Shown: one piece after another, positions 1 through 6,808 of the stretch | Layout of the letters: every line of letters starts with the position of its first letter | Numbering within the stretch: position 1 is the stretch's first letter | Assembly: GCA_022842685.1 (NCBI GenBank) | Contig: JALHPC010000031.1 | Coordinates: forward strand, 1 to 32,526 | Direction: 5' to 3' | DNA from: Candidatus Kapaibacterium sp. | Lineage (GTDB): Bacteria; Bacteroidota; Ignavibacteria; Kapaibacteriales; Kapaibacteriaceae | DNA: 32,526 nucleotides | Position numbers and translations under genes: made by a program | Notes under the pieces: generated by a model | Told to the model about the DNA's origin: nothing | Database searches by the model: none | What the model saw: the letters and a program-made list of their open reading frames with translations, nothing else

Positions 1-8
1 CACCCCCA

Positions 9-102
9 CCCCCCGGCCGGCCGGGGGGGTGAGCAATGCAGATCTAGGCGGGCCGGAGGGGTGAGCAATGCAAAATCTAGGCGGGCCGGAGGGGTGAGCA
101 GT
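9..102. repeat. GC-rich palindrome and ~33-bp direct repeats
   Basis: A perfect 20-bp palindrome of C, G and a central GGCCGGCC covers 9-28. It is followed by three near-identical copies of a 32-33-bp unit marked by the core TGAGCAATGCA at 30-40 and 62-72, and by TGAGCAGTG at 95-103. The second and third copies share a GCGGGCCGGAGGGG lead-in. There are no unique spacers between copies, so this is a small tandem repeat and not a CRISPR array. It continues an intergenic repeat region that is cut by the window edge. Confidence 0.7.
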
Positions 103-113
103 GTGATTCTGAC

Positions 114-210
114 GGGCCTTCGGCCCAGTAACTTGCTTCACATAGCGACGGGCATCTCGGCCTGTGGTTGAAATCGCTGGCTAAAGCACCGCTGCGTATT
201 GCACTACGCA
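114..210. repeat. Mini-hairpins of the array family, degenerate copy
   Basis: A perfect 5-bp stem with a 3-nt loop (GGGCC-TTC-GGCCC, 114-126) is followed by the linker AGTAAC (127-132). The element AGCGAC recurs at 144-149, and a degenerate stem follows it. A separate hairpin has a 6-bp stem, TGCGTA (193-198) with TACGCA (205-210). The first hairpin and its linker match the third hairpin type of the array at 32118-32341. The hairpin at 193-210 lies just downstream of the minus-strand lipoprotein gene and could also help end its transcript, although no T-tract follows. Confidence 0.6.
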
Positions 211-239
211 TGGTATGCCGGCGCCCTCTGCTGATGTCT

Positions 240-812
240 CTACTTACCTTTGGCTAAGAAGCCATAGGCAGTAAGTTCTTTGATGATATTGGAGGCAACC
301 GACTCTTTGATTCCAGCGGTAGAGACGGGTGAGAATGAGCTGCTAGAGCCTACCCAGACTACCTTCTTCGTGAAGAGATGCACGAGGTCGAACTCGTACT
401 CGGCCTGAAACGCCGCGGCATCCTCGTTAACAGCGCGCGCTATGCCACTGTTCGTGATAAGGAGAGCCATCTGATAGTCCGGCGAGACTAGCGTGAGAGA
501 ACTGTCGAGCGACAGTTTTCGCGCAGGACTAACAAGTTTGATCATCGCGGCTGCTTTGACTCCCGCTCTGGCTAGGCGTTGCGTAAAGAGTTGCTCGACA
601 TCATCTCGAAGAACGAAGTTCGGTGAATCAAGAACAACAACGATTGACTGTATGGGCTCTGGTTCGACCCCTGGAGAAATGTACGACACGACGCGCGTGC
701 TCGTACAACCGCCAATCACTACAATACCAATGATCACGGTGACAAGCGAGACAAGTCTAGTATAGACTCTTCCAAGACTGCGCTGAAAGCACCTGGCAAA
801 GAGCGAAGGCAT
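240..812 (-). CDS. Hypothetical lipoprotein
   Basis: Unrecognised 190-aa protein. From the ATG at 812 the N-terminus has an Arg-containing segment, a hydrophobic stretch and a lipobox-like IGGC|TS, which suggests an outer-membrane or periplasmic lipoprotein. The reading frame stays open to an ATG at 890, but those extra 26 residues would push the signal sequence too far inside, so I prefer 812. There is no clear Shine-Dalgarno before either start. The mature part has an alternating beta pattern near IQSIVVVLDS and an acidic/aromatic segment near EYEFDLVHLFTKKVVWVG, reminiscent of small lipoproteins of unknown function, but I can assign no family. The gene stands alone, ends next to the hairpin region, and is followed upstream by the HxlR gene on the same strand (stop at 922). 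Confidence 0.6.
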   Translation of the reverse strand: MPSLFARCFQRSLGRVYTRLVSLVTVIIGIVVIGGCTSTRVVSYISPGVEPEPIQSIVVVLDSPNFVLRDDVEQLFTQRLARAGVKAAAMIKLVSPARKLSLDSSLTLVSPDYQMALLITNSGIARAVNEDAAAFQAEYEFDLVHLFTKKVVWVGSSSSFSPVSTAGIKESVASNIIKELTAYGFLAKGK

Positions 813-921
813 GTTCGTGGTAATTATGGACTTCTCAATTACGGGCTCGTCCCCAAATATAGCCAGGAGCATTGCCGTTTTGTACACCATGGTAACTACG
901 GTTTAGGTTTCGCTCGTCCAC

Positions 922-1266
922 TCAATCACCAATGCCAAGCTCCTTCATCAGCATTAGGCCATAGGTTCGCAGGGTGTCGATAACAGGAATCGACGCTTTG
1001 CCGCGCTCCGTGAGCGCATACTCCACATGGGGTGGCACAACGGGGAAAACCGTTCGGGTTACGTAGCCGTCGCGCTCTAACTCGCGTAGCTGCTGCGTAA
1101 GCATCTTCGTGGTAATGTCGGCCGTGCTTGCACGTAACTCGCCATAGCGCATGGGGCCGTCTCGCAGCCGCCACAAGATGGGCATCTTCCATTTGCCCCC
1201 AATAAAGTCCAAGGCAAACTCGACCGGATTCTGATAAGTCTTGCTGTTGTGTGAAAAAGTTGGCAT
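922..1266 (-). CDS. HxlR-family transcriptional regulator
   Basis: This 114-aa protein is a typical length for HxlR winged-helix regulators. The family signature is clear: GGKWKMPILWRLRDGPMRYGEL near residues 23-44, then ITTKMLTQQLRELERDGYV as the recognition-helix and wing region, and VEYALTERG in the C-terminal part. HxlR proteins are dimeric DNA-binding regulators that often respond to electrophiles, quinones or redox stress, frequently through an N-terminal cysteine. This protein has no cysteine, so a thiol switch is unlikely. It is divergent from the DJ-1/PfpI-like gene at 1414, and regulators of this family commonly control the divergent neighbour. The 147-bp region between them holds candidate operators. 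Confidence 0.93.
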   Translation of the reverse strand: MPTFSHNSKTYQNPVEFALDFIGGKWKMPILWRLRDGPMRYGELRASTADITTKMLTQQLRELERDGYVTRTVFPVVPPHVEYALTERGKASIPVIDTLRTYGLMLMKELGIGD

Positions 1267-1331
1267 CGCAGGGAAATCGTAACATGTTGGTTATCATCAA
1301 TATGCACCTTTAGGTGTGTATTGTACCGTAT

Positions 1332-1404
1332 CGTACATACTTGACATCGATGACTATATAGGCGAATTTAGCAGATAGTACGAACACGCTCACCAATCAT
1401 TGGT
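1332..1404. promoter_or_regulatory. Divergent intergenic region with inverted repeats
   Basis: A 13-bp inverted repeat, ACCAAT-C-ATTGGT, spans 1392-1404 and ends 9 bases before the ATG at 1414. A second imperfect dyad with GTAC half-sites lies around 1324-1337. A TTGACA hexamer is at 1341-1346, but no convincing -10 element follows at normal spacing. The dyads are plausible HxlR operator sites for the divergent pair; this is inference from position and symmetry only. Confidence 0.35.
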
Positions 1405-1413
1405 TGTCTTTCT

Positions 1414-2160
1414 ATGTCTGCAAACCTCAATATTACCCGACCCGATTCCCCGAAACGTATTCTCATGGTTGCCGCCAATGCGGCAGTATCGCCAGCCACG
1501 GGTTGGCCGGTAGGCATGTGGATTGCCGAGCTCACCCATCCGTGGTACGTGTTTACTGAAGCTGGTTACACGGTAGACTTTGCCAGCCCCAACGGTGGTA
1601 AGCTCGAGATTGATGGATTTAGCGACCCGCGACACGAAAGCCAGTATTCTGCGCATGACATTCTTTCGCTTGGCTTTCTCTCGAGCACGTCGCATGCTGC
1701 CTTGCTCGAGTCGTCGAAGCCCCTTGCAGAGGTTGATGTACATTCCTACGACGCCGTGTTTTTTGTTGGTGGTCAGTCGCCCATGGTTACCTATCGCAAT
1801 AACGCAGCTATGCACGACTTCCTACGCACATGTTGGGAGTCGAACCTGATTGTTGCCGTTGTTTGTCACGCTACATGTTTGCTGCTCGAAACAACACTTT
1901 CGAATGGGGCACTGCTGGCCGAGGGTAAAACGTGGACGGGATTTGCTGACGCAGAAGAGGCCTTCGCCGATTCGTTTGTGGGGCAGCGCATACAGCCCTT
2001 TTGGATCGAAACCGAGGCGCGTGCGCTGAAGGGAACGAACTTCGTGACGGGTGGCATGTTCCGCCCGTTTGCCGTGCGAGATGGACGTTTAGTGACTGGG
2101 CAGCAGCAGTTTTCGGGTGCTGCAGCGGCCAACCTTGTTGTCGAGGCACTGGGTGTCTAA
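1414..2160 (+). CDS. DJ-1/PfpI-like class I glutamine amidotransferase family protein
   Basis: This 248-aa protein belongs to the DJ-1/PfpI/Hsp31 superfamily. The nucleophile elbow is VVCHATC with Cys151-His152. The conserved acidic residue is Glu39 in AELTHP, the usual partner of the catalytic cysteine. The central FFVGGQSPM and the Hsp31-like VDFASPNGG motifs also fit. Members act as glyoxalase III-type or deglycase-like enzymes, or as chaperones, in the cytoplasm; the exact activity here cannot be fixed from sequence. Divergence from an HxlR regulator suggests induction by reactive carbonyl or redox stress, as is common for this pairing. The stop codon overlaps the likely GTG start of the next gene by 8 bp, so the two are probably co-translated. 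Confidence 0.9.
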   Translation: MSANLNITRPDSPKRILMVAANAAVSPATGWPVGMWIAELTHPWYVFTEAGYTVDFASPNGGKLEIDGFSDPRHESQYSAHDILSLGFLSSTSHAALLESSKPLAEVDVHSYDAVFFVGGQSPMVTYRNNAAMHDFLRTCWESNLIVAVVCHATCLLLETTLSNGALLAEGKTWTGFADAEEAFADSFVGQRIQPFWIETEARALKGTNFVTGGMFRPFAVRDGRLVTGQQQFSGAAAANLVVEALGV

Positions 2161-2902
2161 GCTGCTGATGGTCGTTGCTGCGCTTGCATGGATCGCAGGT
2201 GTTCTCCGGATGCAGGCGCAGATCGACGAGCGTGACTCGGCATCGGTGGCTGCAACGTTTGGGCTTACGGGATCGATTACCCGGGGAACGCTCAATAGAA
2301 CCCTCGTAGTGGGTACCATCGATGCCATCGCTCGCGACTCTGTGGTTGGTACACGGGTAACTGTGAATGGAACGTACGGCACATTTGGTGGGCTTACGAC
2401 GGAGCGCGATGTGATGGCTCGAATGTTTGGATACGTCTGGACGTCGAAGGTCGTTTACCCCTATGCAATGATGTGGATGGAACGCAGTGTTCGACGGTCG
2501 ATTGCTGCGCGCTGGCAACCAGGTGTCGGTGCCACGTGGGTGCTCGTATCCGATGCCAATTTCTCGGTGCGAGTGTCGGCAACGGCTTCGTACGACGTGG
2601 TCGAATTTGTTCGGGTTTTACCAGATGGACGTCGGCGCTTAGCACAGTTTCGGCCAATTGCGAGAGTTGCTGCACGCTGGCGGAGCACAGGCGCTGGACT
2701 GGTTGCGTCGGCCGAGGGCTGGATTCAGCCATCATTGCAGGGCACTGGCATTCGCCAGTTCCTAGACTGTCAGGTTTCTGCGCCACTGTCGCAGTGGCTG
2801 GCATTGCGAGCCTCGGTTATGACCATTGATGAGCCCCTGATTCCGGCAGGAGCATCGACATACGATTTGTATGCCAGTGCAGGGCTGGCGCTAAGTTTAT
2901 AG
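2153..2902 (+). CDS. Hypothetical exported protein
   Basis: Unrecognised 249-aa protein. I chose the GTG at 2153, which overlaps the end of the PfpI-like gene by 8 bp and gives a compact signal peptide (Ser-Lys, then LLMVVAALAWIAGV, then MQAQ). The open frame extends back to 2117, but that would place the signal internally. The mature protein has alternating hydrophobic and polar stretches rich in Val, Arg and Ser, with aromatic-containing strands and a C-terminal YDLYASAGLALSL. This looks like a small beta-rich envelope protein, possibly a barrel with a C-terminal strand. The overlap with a stress-type enzyme may be a coincidence of compact packing. Confidence 0.6.
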   Translation: MSKLLMVVAALAWIAGVLRMQAQIDERDSASVAATFGLTGSITRGTLNRTLVVGTIDAIARDSVVGTRVTVNGTYGTFGGLTTERDVMARMFGYVWTSKVVYPYAMMWMERSVRRSIAARWQPGVGATWVLVSDANFSVRVSATASYDVVEFVRVLPDGRRRLAQFRPIARVAARWRSTGAGLVASAEGWIQPSLQGTGIRQFLDCQVSAPLSQWLALRASVMTIDEPLIPAGASTYDLYASAGLALSL

Positions 2903-2929
2903 ATTGATCAATATTTCTGGAGCAATGGT

Positions 2930-3493
2930 ATGAAGATCACCGTTATCGGAACGGGAAACGTGGGAACAACCTTGGGCACAGCTTTCGAACGAGCGGGACA
3001 CAGCGTGCGCTATGCCCAGCGTGGAGCGCTGGCAGAAGCATGTGCAGGTGCCCACGTTGTGGTAGTAGCCGCGCGGCCGGCAGCCGTGCCCGACGTTGTA
3101 GAAGCGTTGCGAGATGCCACGCCGAGCCCAATAATCATCGACGCAATGAACAGCGTTGGTTCGAAACCCGACGGCTATGCAACTACCACGCATGCCTTGG
3201 CAGACCAGTTGCCCCTTGCCCGCGTGGTGAAGTGCTTTAACACTGTTGGTGTTGAAGTGATGGCTAATCCTGCGTTCGGAGAACATCGGGCAACAATGTT
3301 CGTTGCTGGCGAAAATGCCGAGGCAAAAGCCGTTGCGCAACAACTGGCGCTGGAGATTGGATTTGGATCGTGCGAGGACGTTGGAGGAGCTAACCGGTTC
3401 GAGTCGCTCGAACATGTTGCCATGGTATGGATAGCACTTGCTATGATGCAAGGTAAGGGGCGTGGCTTTGCATGGCATCTGCTGGAGCGATAG
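2930..3493 (+). CDS. NADPH-dependent F420 reductase-like NAD(P)-binding protein
   Basis: This 187-aa protein resembles the COG2085 family (F420H2:NADP oxidoreductase-like). The N-terminal Rossmann motif is VIGTGNVGTTLGTAF, followed by RYAQRG, where the Arg residues could favour NADPH. Further family segments are VVVVAARPAAV, IIIDAMN and VVKCFNTVG; the last is the usual substrate-side motif. Use of F420 is not implied, since many homologues lie in bacteria without that cofactor; the electron partner is unknown. The gene starts the plus-strand run that leads into the ArsS locus. A tiny ORF begins 3 bp after its stop. Confidence 0.88.
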   Translation: MKITVIGTGNVGTTLGTAFERAGHSVRYAQRGALAEACAGAHVVVVAARPAAVPDVVEALRDATPSPIIIDAMNSVGSKPDGYATTTHALADQLPLARVVKCFNTVGVEVMANPAFGEHRATMFVAGENAEAKAVAQQLALEIGFGSCEDVGGANRFESLEHVAMVWIALAMMQGKGRGFAWHLLER

Positions 3494-3496
3494 GGC

Positions 3497-3634
3497 ATGA
3501 TTGTTCGTCGTCGATTTCGCCCGCAGAACATTTGGCCGTACGTTCAAACGTACGTAGCAGTTGTCTTGCTGCTGTCTGCTGGGGCGGCGGCGCTGCCACC
3601 ACGTCTCGAAGCCGTCGATGGTGTTGTGATGTGA
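3497..3634 (+). CDS. Possible small single-pass membrane protein
   Basis: A 45-codon ATG reading frame starts 3 bp after the stop of the upstream reductase. It encodes a basic N-terminus (MIVRRRFRPQ), one hydrophobic segment around residues 19-33 (YVAVVLLLSAGAAAL) and a short tail. The basic start followed by a hydrophobic helix fits a small inner-membrane protein or a signal peptide with almost no mature part. Tight spacing suggests translational coupling. I see no ribosome-binding site and no family, so it may be a chance frame. Confidence 0.35.
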   Translation: MIVRRRFRPQNIWPYVQTYVAVVLLLSAGAAALPPRLEAVDGVVM

Positions 3635-3719
3635 GGTGGAACGTCGTTTCAGCGACAGTGAGTGGAGGGCAATCGCCGTATATTGCCACGGCTTCATACA
3701 TCATCACCCATCCCTCCTC

Positions 3720-4052
3720 ATGTCCTCCTACTACAATCCCGCAGACCTAGCCAAGTTTGGCTCGATTGGTGAATGGCAGAAGAACCTTGCCGATAAGTTC
3801 TTCTCCTACTACGGCGATGTATTCGCTGCCGGCGCTCTTACAGAACGCGAAAAGTCGCTCATTGCCCTTGCCGTAGCACATACTGTACAGTGTCCGTACT
3901 GCATCGACGCTTACACCACCGATTCCCTCCAGAAAGGGGCAACGGAAGAAGCCATGATGGAAGCGGTTCACGTTGCCGCAGCCATCCGCAGTGGAGCCAC
4001 CCTTGTTCACTCCGTGATGATGATGAACAAGGCCAAAGAAGTACTGATGTAA
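3720..4052 (+). CDS. Carboxymuconolactone decarboxylase-like protein, arsenosugar-associated peroxidase-like type
   Basis: This 110-aa protein of the AhpD/CMD fold has the redox pair CPYC (Cys58, Cys61) and a downstream His84 in EAVHVAAAI, the layout of AhpD-like alkylhydroperoxidases. The N-terminal YYNPADLAKFG and TEREKSLIALAVAHTVQCPYC match the subgroup regularly found next to ArsS and annotated as arsenosugar biosynthesis-associated peroxidase-like. I take the ATG at 3720; the frame extends upstream to 3636, but family members begin near MSSYYNP. Its exact reaction is not established. The ArsS start follows its stop by 2 bp, so the two are almost certainly co-translated. Confidence 0.88.
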   Translation: MSSYYNPADLAKFGSIGEWQKNLADKFFSYYGDVFAAGALTEREKSLIALAVAHTVQCPYCIDAYTTDSLQKGATEEAMMEAVHVAAAIRSGATLVHSVMMMNKAKEVLM

Positions 4053-4054
4053 GC

Positions 4055-5116
4055 ATGGCACTTGCAACGAAGTCCTTACAGTCGCGCGGCAATACCTTGG
4101 CCGACGCGCAGGAGCAACTTGCCGTTCTTAACAGCCGCGACTATGCCGTAGATGCGTTTCCTCGCTTTGCCGATACCTTGGCAAAGCATGGCCGGTTCCC
4201 GTTGCGTACAACGCGGCTCGACATCTTGCAGGTAAACGTGGGCAAGATGTGCAATCAAACGTGCAAACATTGTCACGTCGACGCTGGGCCCGACCGCAAG
4301 GAGATCATGACACGTGAAACGATGGCAGAAATTCTGCGCGTCGTTGATCTACTGTCGCCCGCTACTGTCGACCTTACCGGCGGCGCTCCCGAGATGAACC
4401 CCGAATTCCGGTGGTTCGTGCAAGAGCTGCATGCCCGTGGCACAACGGTGATGGTTCGATGCAATCTTACGATCATCGTTGCCAATCCTAAGTATCACTC
4501 GCTGCCCGAGTTCTATCGCGATCATGGCGTTCACGTTGTAAGCTCGCTGCCGTTTTACGACGCAAGGAATACCGACAGGCAGCGCGGCGACGGCGTGTTC
4601 GAGGATTCGATTCGTGCACTCACGATGCTCAACGCCGTTGGCTATGGCGTCGATGGCACTGGCCTGCTGCTCGACCTGGTGTACAACCCCGTAGGTGCGC
4701 TGCTTCCGGGTCCGCAGAAGTTACTCGAAGCCGACTTCAAACGCGAACTTTTGGCTCGCCACGGCATTACGTTTAACGCACTACACTGCATTACCAACAT
4801 GCCTATTTCCAGGTTTCTGGAGTTCTTGTTGGCCTCGGGCAATTATGCGTCATACATGGACAAGCTCGTTCAGTCATTTAACCCGGCTGCGGCCGACTCC
4901 GTCATGTGCCGCAACACCCTTTCTGTTGGATGGGATGGGGCATTGTATGACTGCGACTTCAACCAGATGTTGGACCTGCATGTAAGCGGCTCGGTAAAAC
5001 ACATTTCGCAAGTAACGAACGACATTATGGACGGCCGCCCAATCGTGCTGAACCAGCATTGCTACGGCTGCACGGCCGGTGCCGGAAGTTCGTGCGGGGG
5101 GCAGTTGGTGGAGTGA
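4055..5116 (+). CDS. arsS: Radical SAM/Cys-rich protein ArsS (arsenosugar biosynthesis)
   Basis: This 353-aa protein is full length for the family. The radical SAM cluster motif is CNQTCKHC (Cys66, Cys70, Cys73), followed by HVDAGPDRKE. The C-terminal Cys-rich domain (DUF3641-type) carries Cys285, Cys300, Cys336, Cys339 and Cys347, with CYGCTAGAGSSCGG at the end. ArsS homologues are linked to adding a ribosyl-type group from SAM to dimethylarsenic during arsenosugar formation. Some relatives contain selenocysteine in the Cys-rich region; here every position is Cys and there is no in-frame TGA. I chose the ATG at 4055, 2 bp after the upstream stop, because the much longer open frame reading back over the CMD gene is an artefact. 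No ArsM methyltransferase is visible nearby. Confidence 0.93.
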   Translation: MALATKSLQSRGNTLADAQEQLAVLNSRDYAVDAFPRFADTLAKHGRFPLRTTRLDILQVNVGKMCNQTCKHCHVDAGPDRKEIMTRETMAEILRVVDLLSPATVDLTGGAPEMNPEFRWFVQELHARGTTVMVRCNLTIIVANPKYHSLPEFYRDHGVHVVSSLPFYDARNTDRQRGDGVFEDSIRALTMLNAVGYGVDGTGLLLDLVYNPVGALLPGPQKLLEADFKRELLARHGITFNALHCITNMPISRFLEFLLASGNYASYMDKLVQSFNPAAADSVMCRNTLSVGWDGALYDCDFNQMLDLHVSGSVKHISQVTNDIMDGRPIVLNQHCYGCTAGAGSSCGGQLVE

Positions 5117-5117
5117 C

Positions 5118-5205
5118 ATGCTGCGCATAGCGACGCGGCTTCGCCGCAGCGACGAGAGTCAGAGTGTTGCACTCTATATTGCATCATGATCTGCACCTTG
5201 CAGAT
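5118..5205. repeat. Four mini-hairpins with 3-nt loops between arsS and the glycosyltransferase
   Basis: Four perfect stem-loops, all with 3-nt loops, lie in a row: ATGC-TGC-GCAT (5118-5128), GCGGC-TTC-GCCGC (5135-5147), AGAGTG-TTG-CACTCT (5161-5175) and ATCTGCA-CCT-TGCAGAT (5189-5205). The first two are followed by the same linker, AGCGAC. The first two stems are close to two of the three stem types in the array at 32118-32341, where the linker is AGTTAC. This is a dispersed copy of the same repeat family, starting one base after the arsS stop codon. Confidence 0.75.
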
Positions 5206-5226
5206 GCCCTAGCCCTGCCTCTCCCA

Positions 5227-5871
5227 GTGCCGCCCACCAACGTCCTCATCATCTTCATCCGTGAACCGGTACCTGGGCGCGTGAAAACGCGTCTTGCCGC
5301 CAGTGTTGGCGCCGAACGCGCATGTGCGATATACATGGCCATGGCCGAGCACGTGGTACGCCATGTGCAGTCTGACGGATGGACAACGTTGCTCTACGTG
5401 GACGATGCCGACGGCGTAGCGTCTGTCGAGTCGTGGTTAGGCCTATCGCCACGCATTCAGCGTGGCGTAACACTTGGTGAACGCCTAGCTACTGCCGTAG
5501 CCGAGCACGAGAGTGCTCGCGTGGTGGTTGTCGGAACCGACGCGCCCGACGTGGACGCTGCCATTGTTGCAGAGGCCTTTACGGCGCTCGACGACAACCA
5601 CGTTGTGCTAGGTCCCGCCTACGACGGTGGCTACTACCTTATAGGCCTGCAGTGCCCCTTGCCTGAAGTTTTTGAGGGGATAGACTGGAGTACGGATCGT
5701 GTGCTGTTACAAACTGTGCAGGCAGCCGTCAGTGCCGGGGCAACGATAACGATACTCGGCCCGTTGCGCGACGTCGACGTAGAAGAAGACCTTCGATCGT
5801 ACGTTGCCGAGAAGCACCACACATCATTTGGGAGGATACTTGAGAGTTACTTGGGCGGTAATAGCAGCTAG
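5227..5871 (+). CDS. TIGR04282-type glycosyltransferase (arsenosugar locus)
   Basis: This protein is about 214 aa, a DUF2064/TIGR04282 glycosyltransferase with a GT-A-like fold. Family motifs are IREPVPGRVKTRLA at the N-terminus, VVVGTDAPDVDA in the middle, LGPAYDGGYYLIGL and DWSTDRVLLQT. The group regularly accompanies arsS and is thought to supply the sugar-transfer step, with donor and acceptor unproven. The start is uncertain: the frame opens at a GTG at 5164, but the 21 residues up to 5227 would be encoded by hairpin-repeat sequence, and family members begin almost directly with the NVLIIFIREPVPG segment. I therefore favour GTG 5227. The 3' end overlaps the next gene by about 32 bp. Confidence 0.87.
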   Translation: MPPTNVLIIFIREPVPGRVKTRLAASVGAERACAIYMAMAEHVVRHVQSDGWTTLLYVDDADGVASVESWLGLSPRIQRGVTLGERLATAVAEHESARVVVVGTDAPDVDAAIVAEAFTALDDNHVVLGPAYDGGYYLIGLQCPLPEVFEGIDWSTDRVLLQTVQAAVSAGATITILGPLRDVDVEEDLRSYVAEKHHTSFGRILESYLGGNSS

Positions 5872-6730
5872 TGCTATGGTACTGTGTGCGGTGCAGGCCG
5901 CACAGTCGCAGGGCGGATGGATACGCAAACAGGGCGAGGTGTTTGCCAAGTTGGGTGTTAGCACACTGTCGACCAACAAGACCTATAACGAGTTCGGTAC
6001 TGGCAGTGAAATGAGTCGGTACAACCTTACCACAGTTACCGGCTATAGTGAATGGGGCATCGGGAGTAGTATGATGCTTGTGGCTGATCTTCAGCTATTG
6101 CGAATAAATCAGTTTGATGGATTTGGCGCTTCGGCGGGGCCAGGGGATATGACGCTAGGCGTGCGCTACGGCGTTGCTGGCGGCGATTGGCCGATAAGTG
6201 TGGGAATTGCTGCAGACTTGCCAACAGGCGACCCATCGGCGCAGGCCGCACCGGTAGGAGTAACAGCGCCAGCAATGATGCCCGTGCCGCGTGGCGATGG
6301 CGAGCTGAATGTCTGGCTAAGCGGTGGTGTAAGCCATTCGTTCTGGCCAGTGGAAGCGTACGTGAGTGCCGACGTGGCATATTCTGTACGAGGAATAGCA
6401 ACGCGCGAGTTTGTGCGGTTGTTTAACGATGGTCACTTTACCAATCAATATCGAGTATCGGTAAAAGCTGGGTACAAGCTGCTGCCAGAGATGTGGGCAA
6501 GCTTGGCAATCTATCAGCTTGGCAATGCTGGCACAATACAGTCAACATCGTTCGCGGCACTGGGCTTTGGAGAGGGCGTTGCCTTTACGGCGTGGGACTT
6601 GGGCGTTGCGTACGACGTGGGCGATATAACGCTGACACTCAACGGTTCAACAGCGTTCTTTGCTCCAAAAAACATTTTTGGCGGCATGCAAATTCTTGTT
6701 GGCGTTGCAACGACGTTTGGTGGGGAGTGA
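5840..6730 (+). CDS. Predicted outer-membrane beta-barrel protein
   Basis: This 296-aa exported protein probably starts at TTG 5840, because a GGAGG at 5831-5835 lies 4 bases upstream and the product then begins with a signal peptide (RVTWAVIAASAMVLCAVQAAQSQ-like, cleaved near AQS-QG). An earlier ATG at 5804 lies inside the upstream gene. The mature part is a series of amphipathic strands (GEVFAKLGVSTL, DMTLGVRYGV, VEAYVSADVAYS, YRVSVKAGYKLL, TAWDLGVAYDVGDITL), typical of transporter-like barrels such as the meta-pathway phenol-degradation (MetA) type. The 32-bp overlap with the glycosyltransferase ties it to the ArsS run. A role in moving a product or substrate across the outer membrane is possible but only inferred. 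Confidence 0.75.
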   Translation: MRVTWAVIAASAMVLCAVQAAQSQGGWIRKQGEVFAKLGVSTLSTNKTYNEFGTGSEMSRYNLTTVTGYSEWGIGSSMMLVADLQLLRINQFDGFGASAGPGDMTLGVRYGVAGGDWPISVGIAADLPTGDPSAQAAPVGVTAPAMMPVPRGDGELNVWLSGGVSHSFWPVEAYVSADVAYSVRGIATREFVRLFNDGHFTNQYRVSVKAGYKLLPEMWASLAIYQLGNAGTIQSTSFAALGFGEGVAFTAWDLGVAYDVGDITLTLNGSTAFFAPKNIFGGMQILVGVATTFGGE

Positions 6731-6808
6731 GGTGTCGGCATGGCGACATATCGAAAGGCGAATAGATCATAGTTTGATAAAAACAGACCAGTTCATAGAA
6801 AGTGCCAA

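Noticed and set aside
3668..3687. Hairpin GGCAAT/ATTGCC before the peroxidase-like gene
   Set aside because: Six base pairs with an 8-nt loop and no T-tract; it does not have the 3-nt loop or linkers of the hairpin family, so it may be chance.
2897..3697. Long minus-strand frame opposite the F420-reductase-like gene
   Set aside because: It is antisense to a gene with clear family motifs, its product is rich in Cys, His and Arg without any domain, and it has no start signal.
3890..4054. N-terminal extension of the ArsS frame
   Set aside because: It reads through the CxxC gene in another frame; the ArsS family starts near the ATG at 4055.
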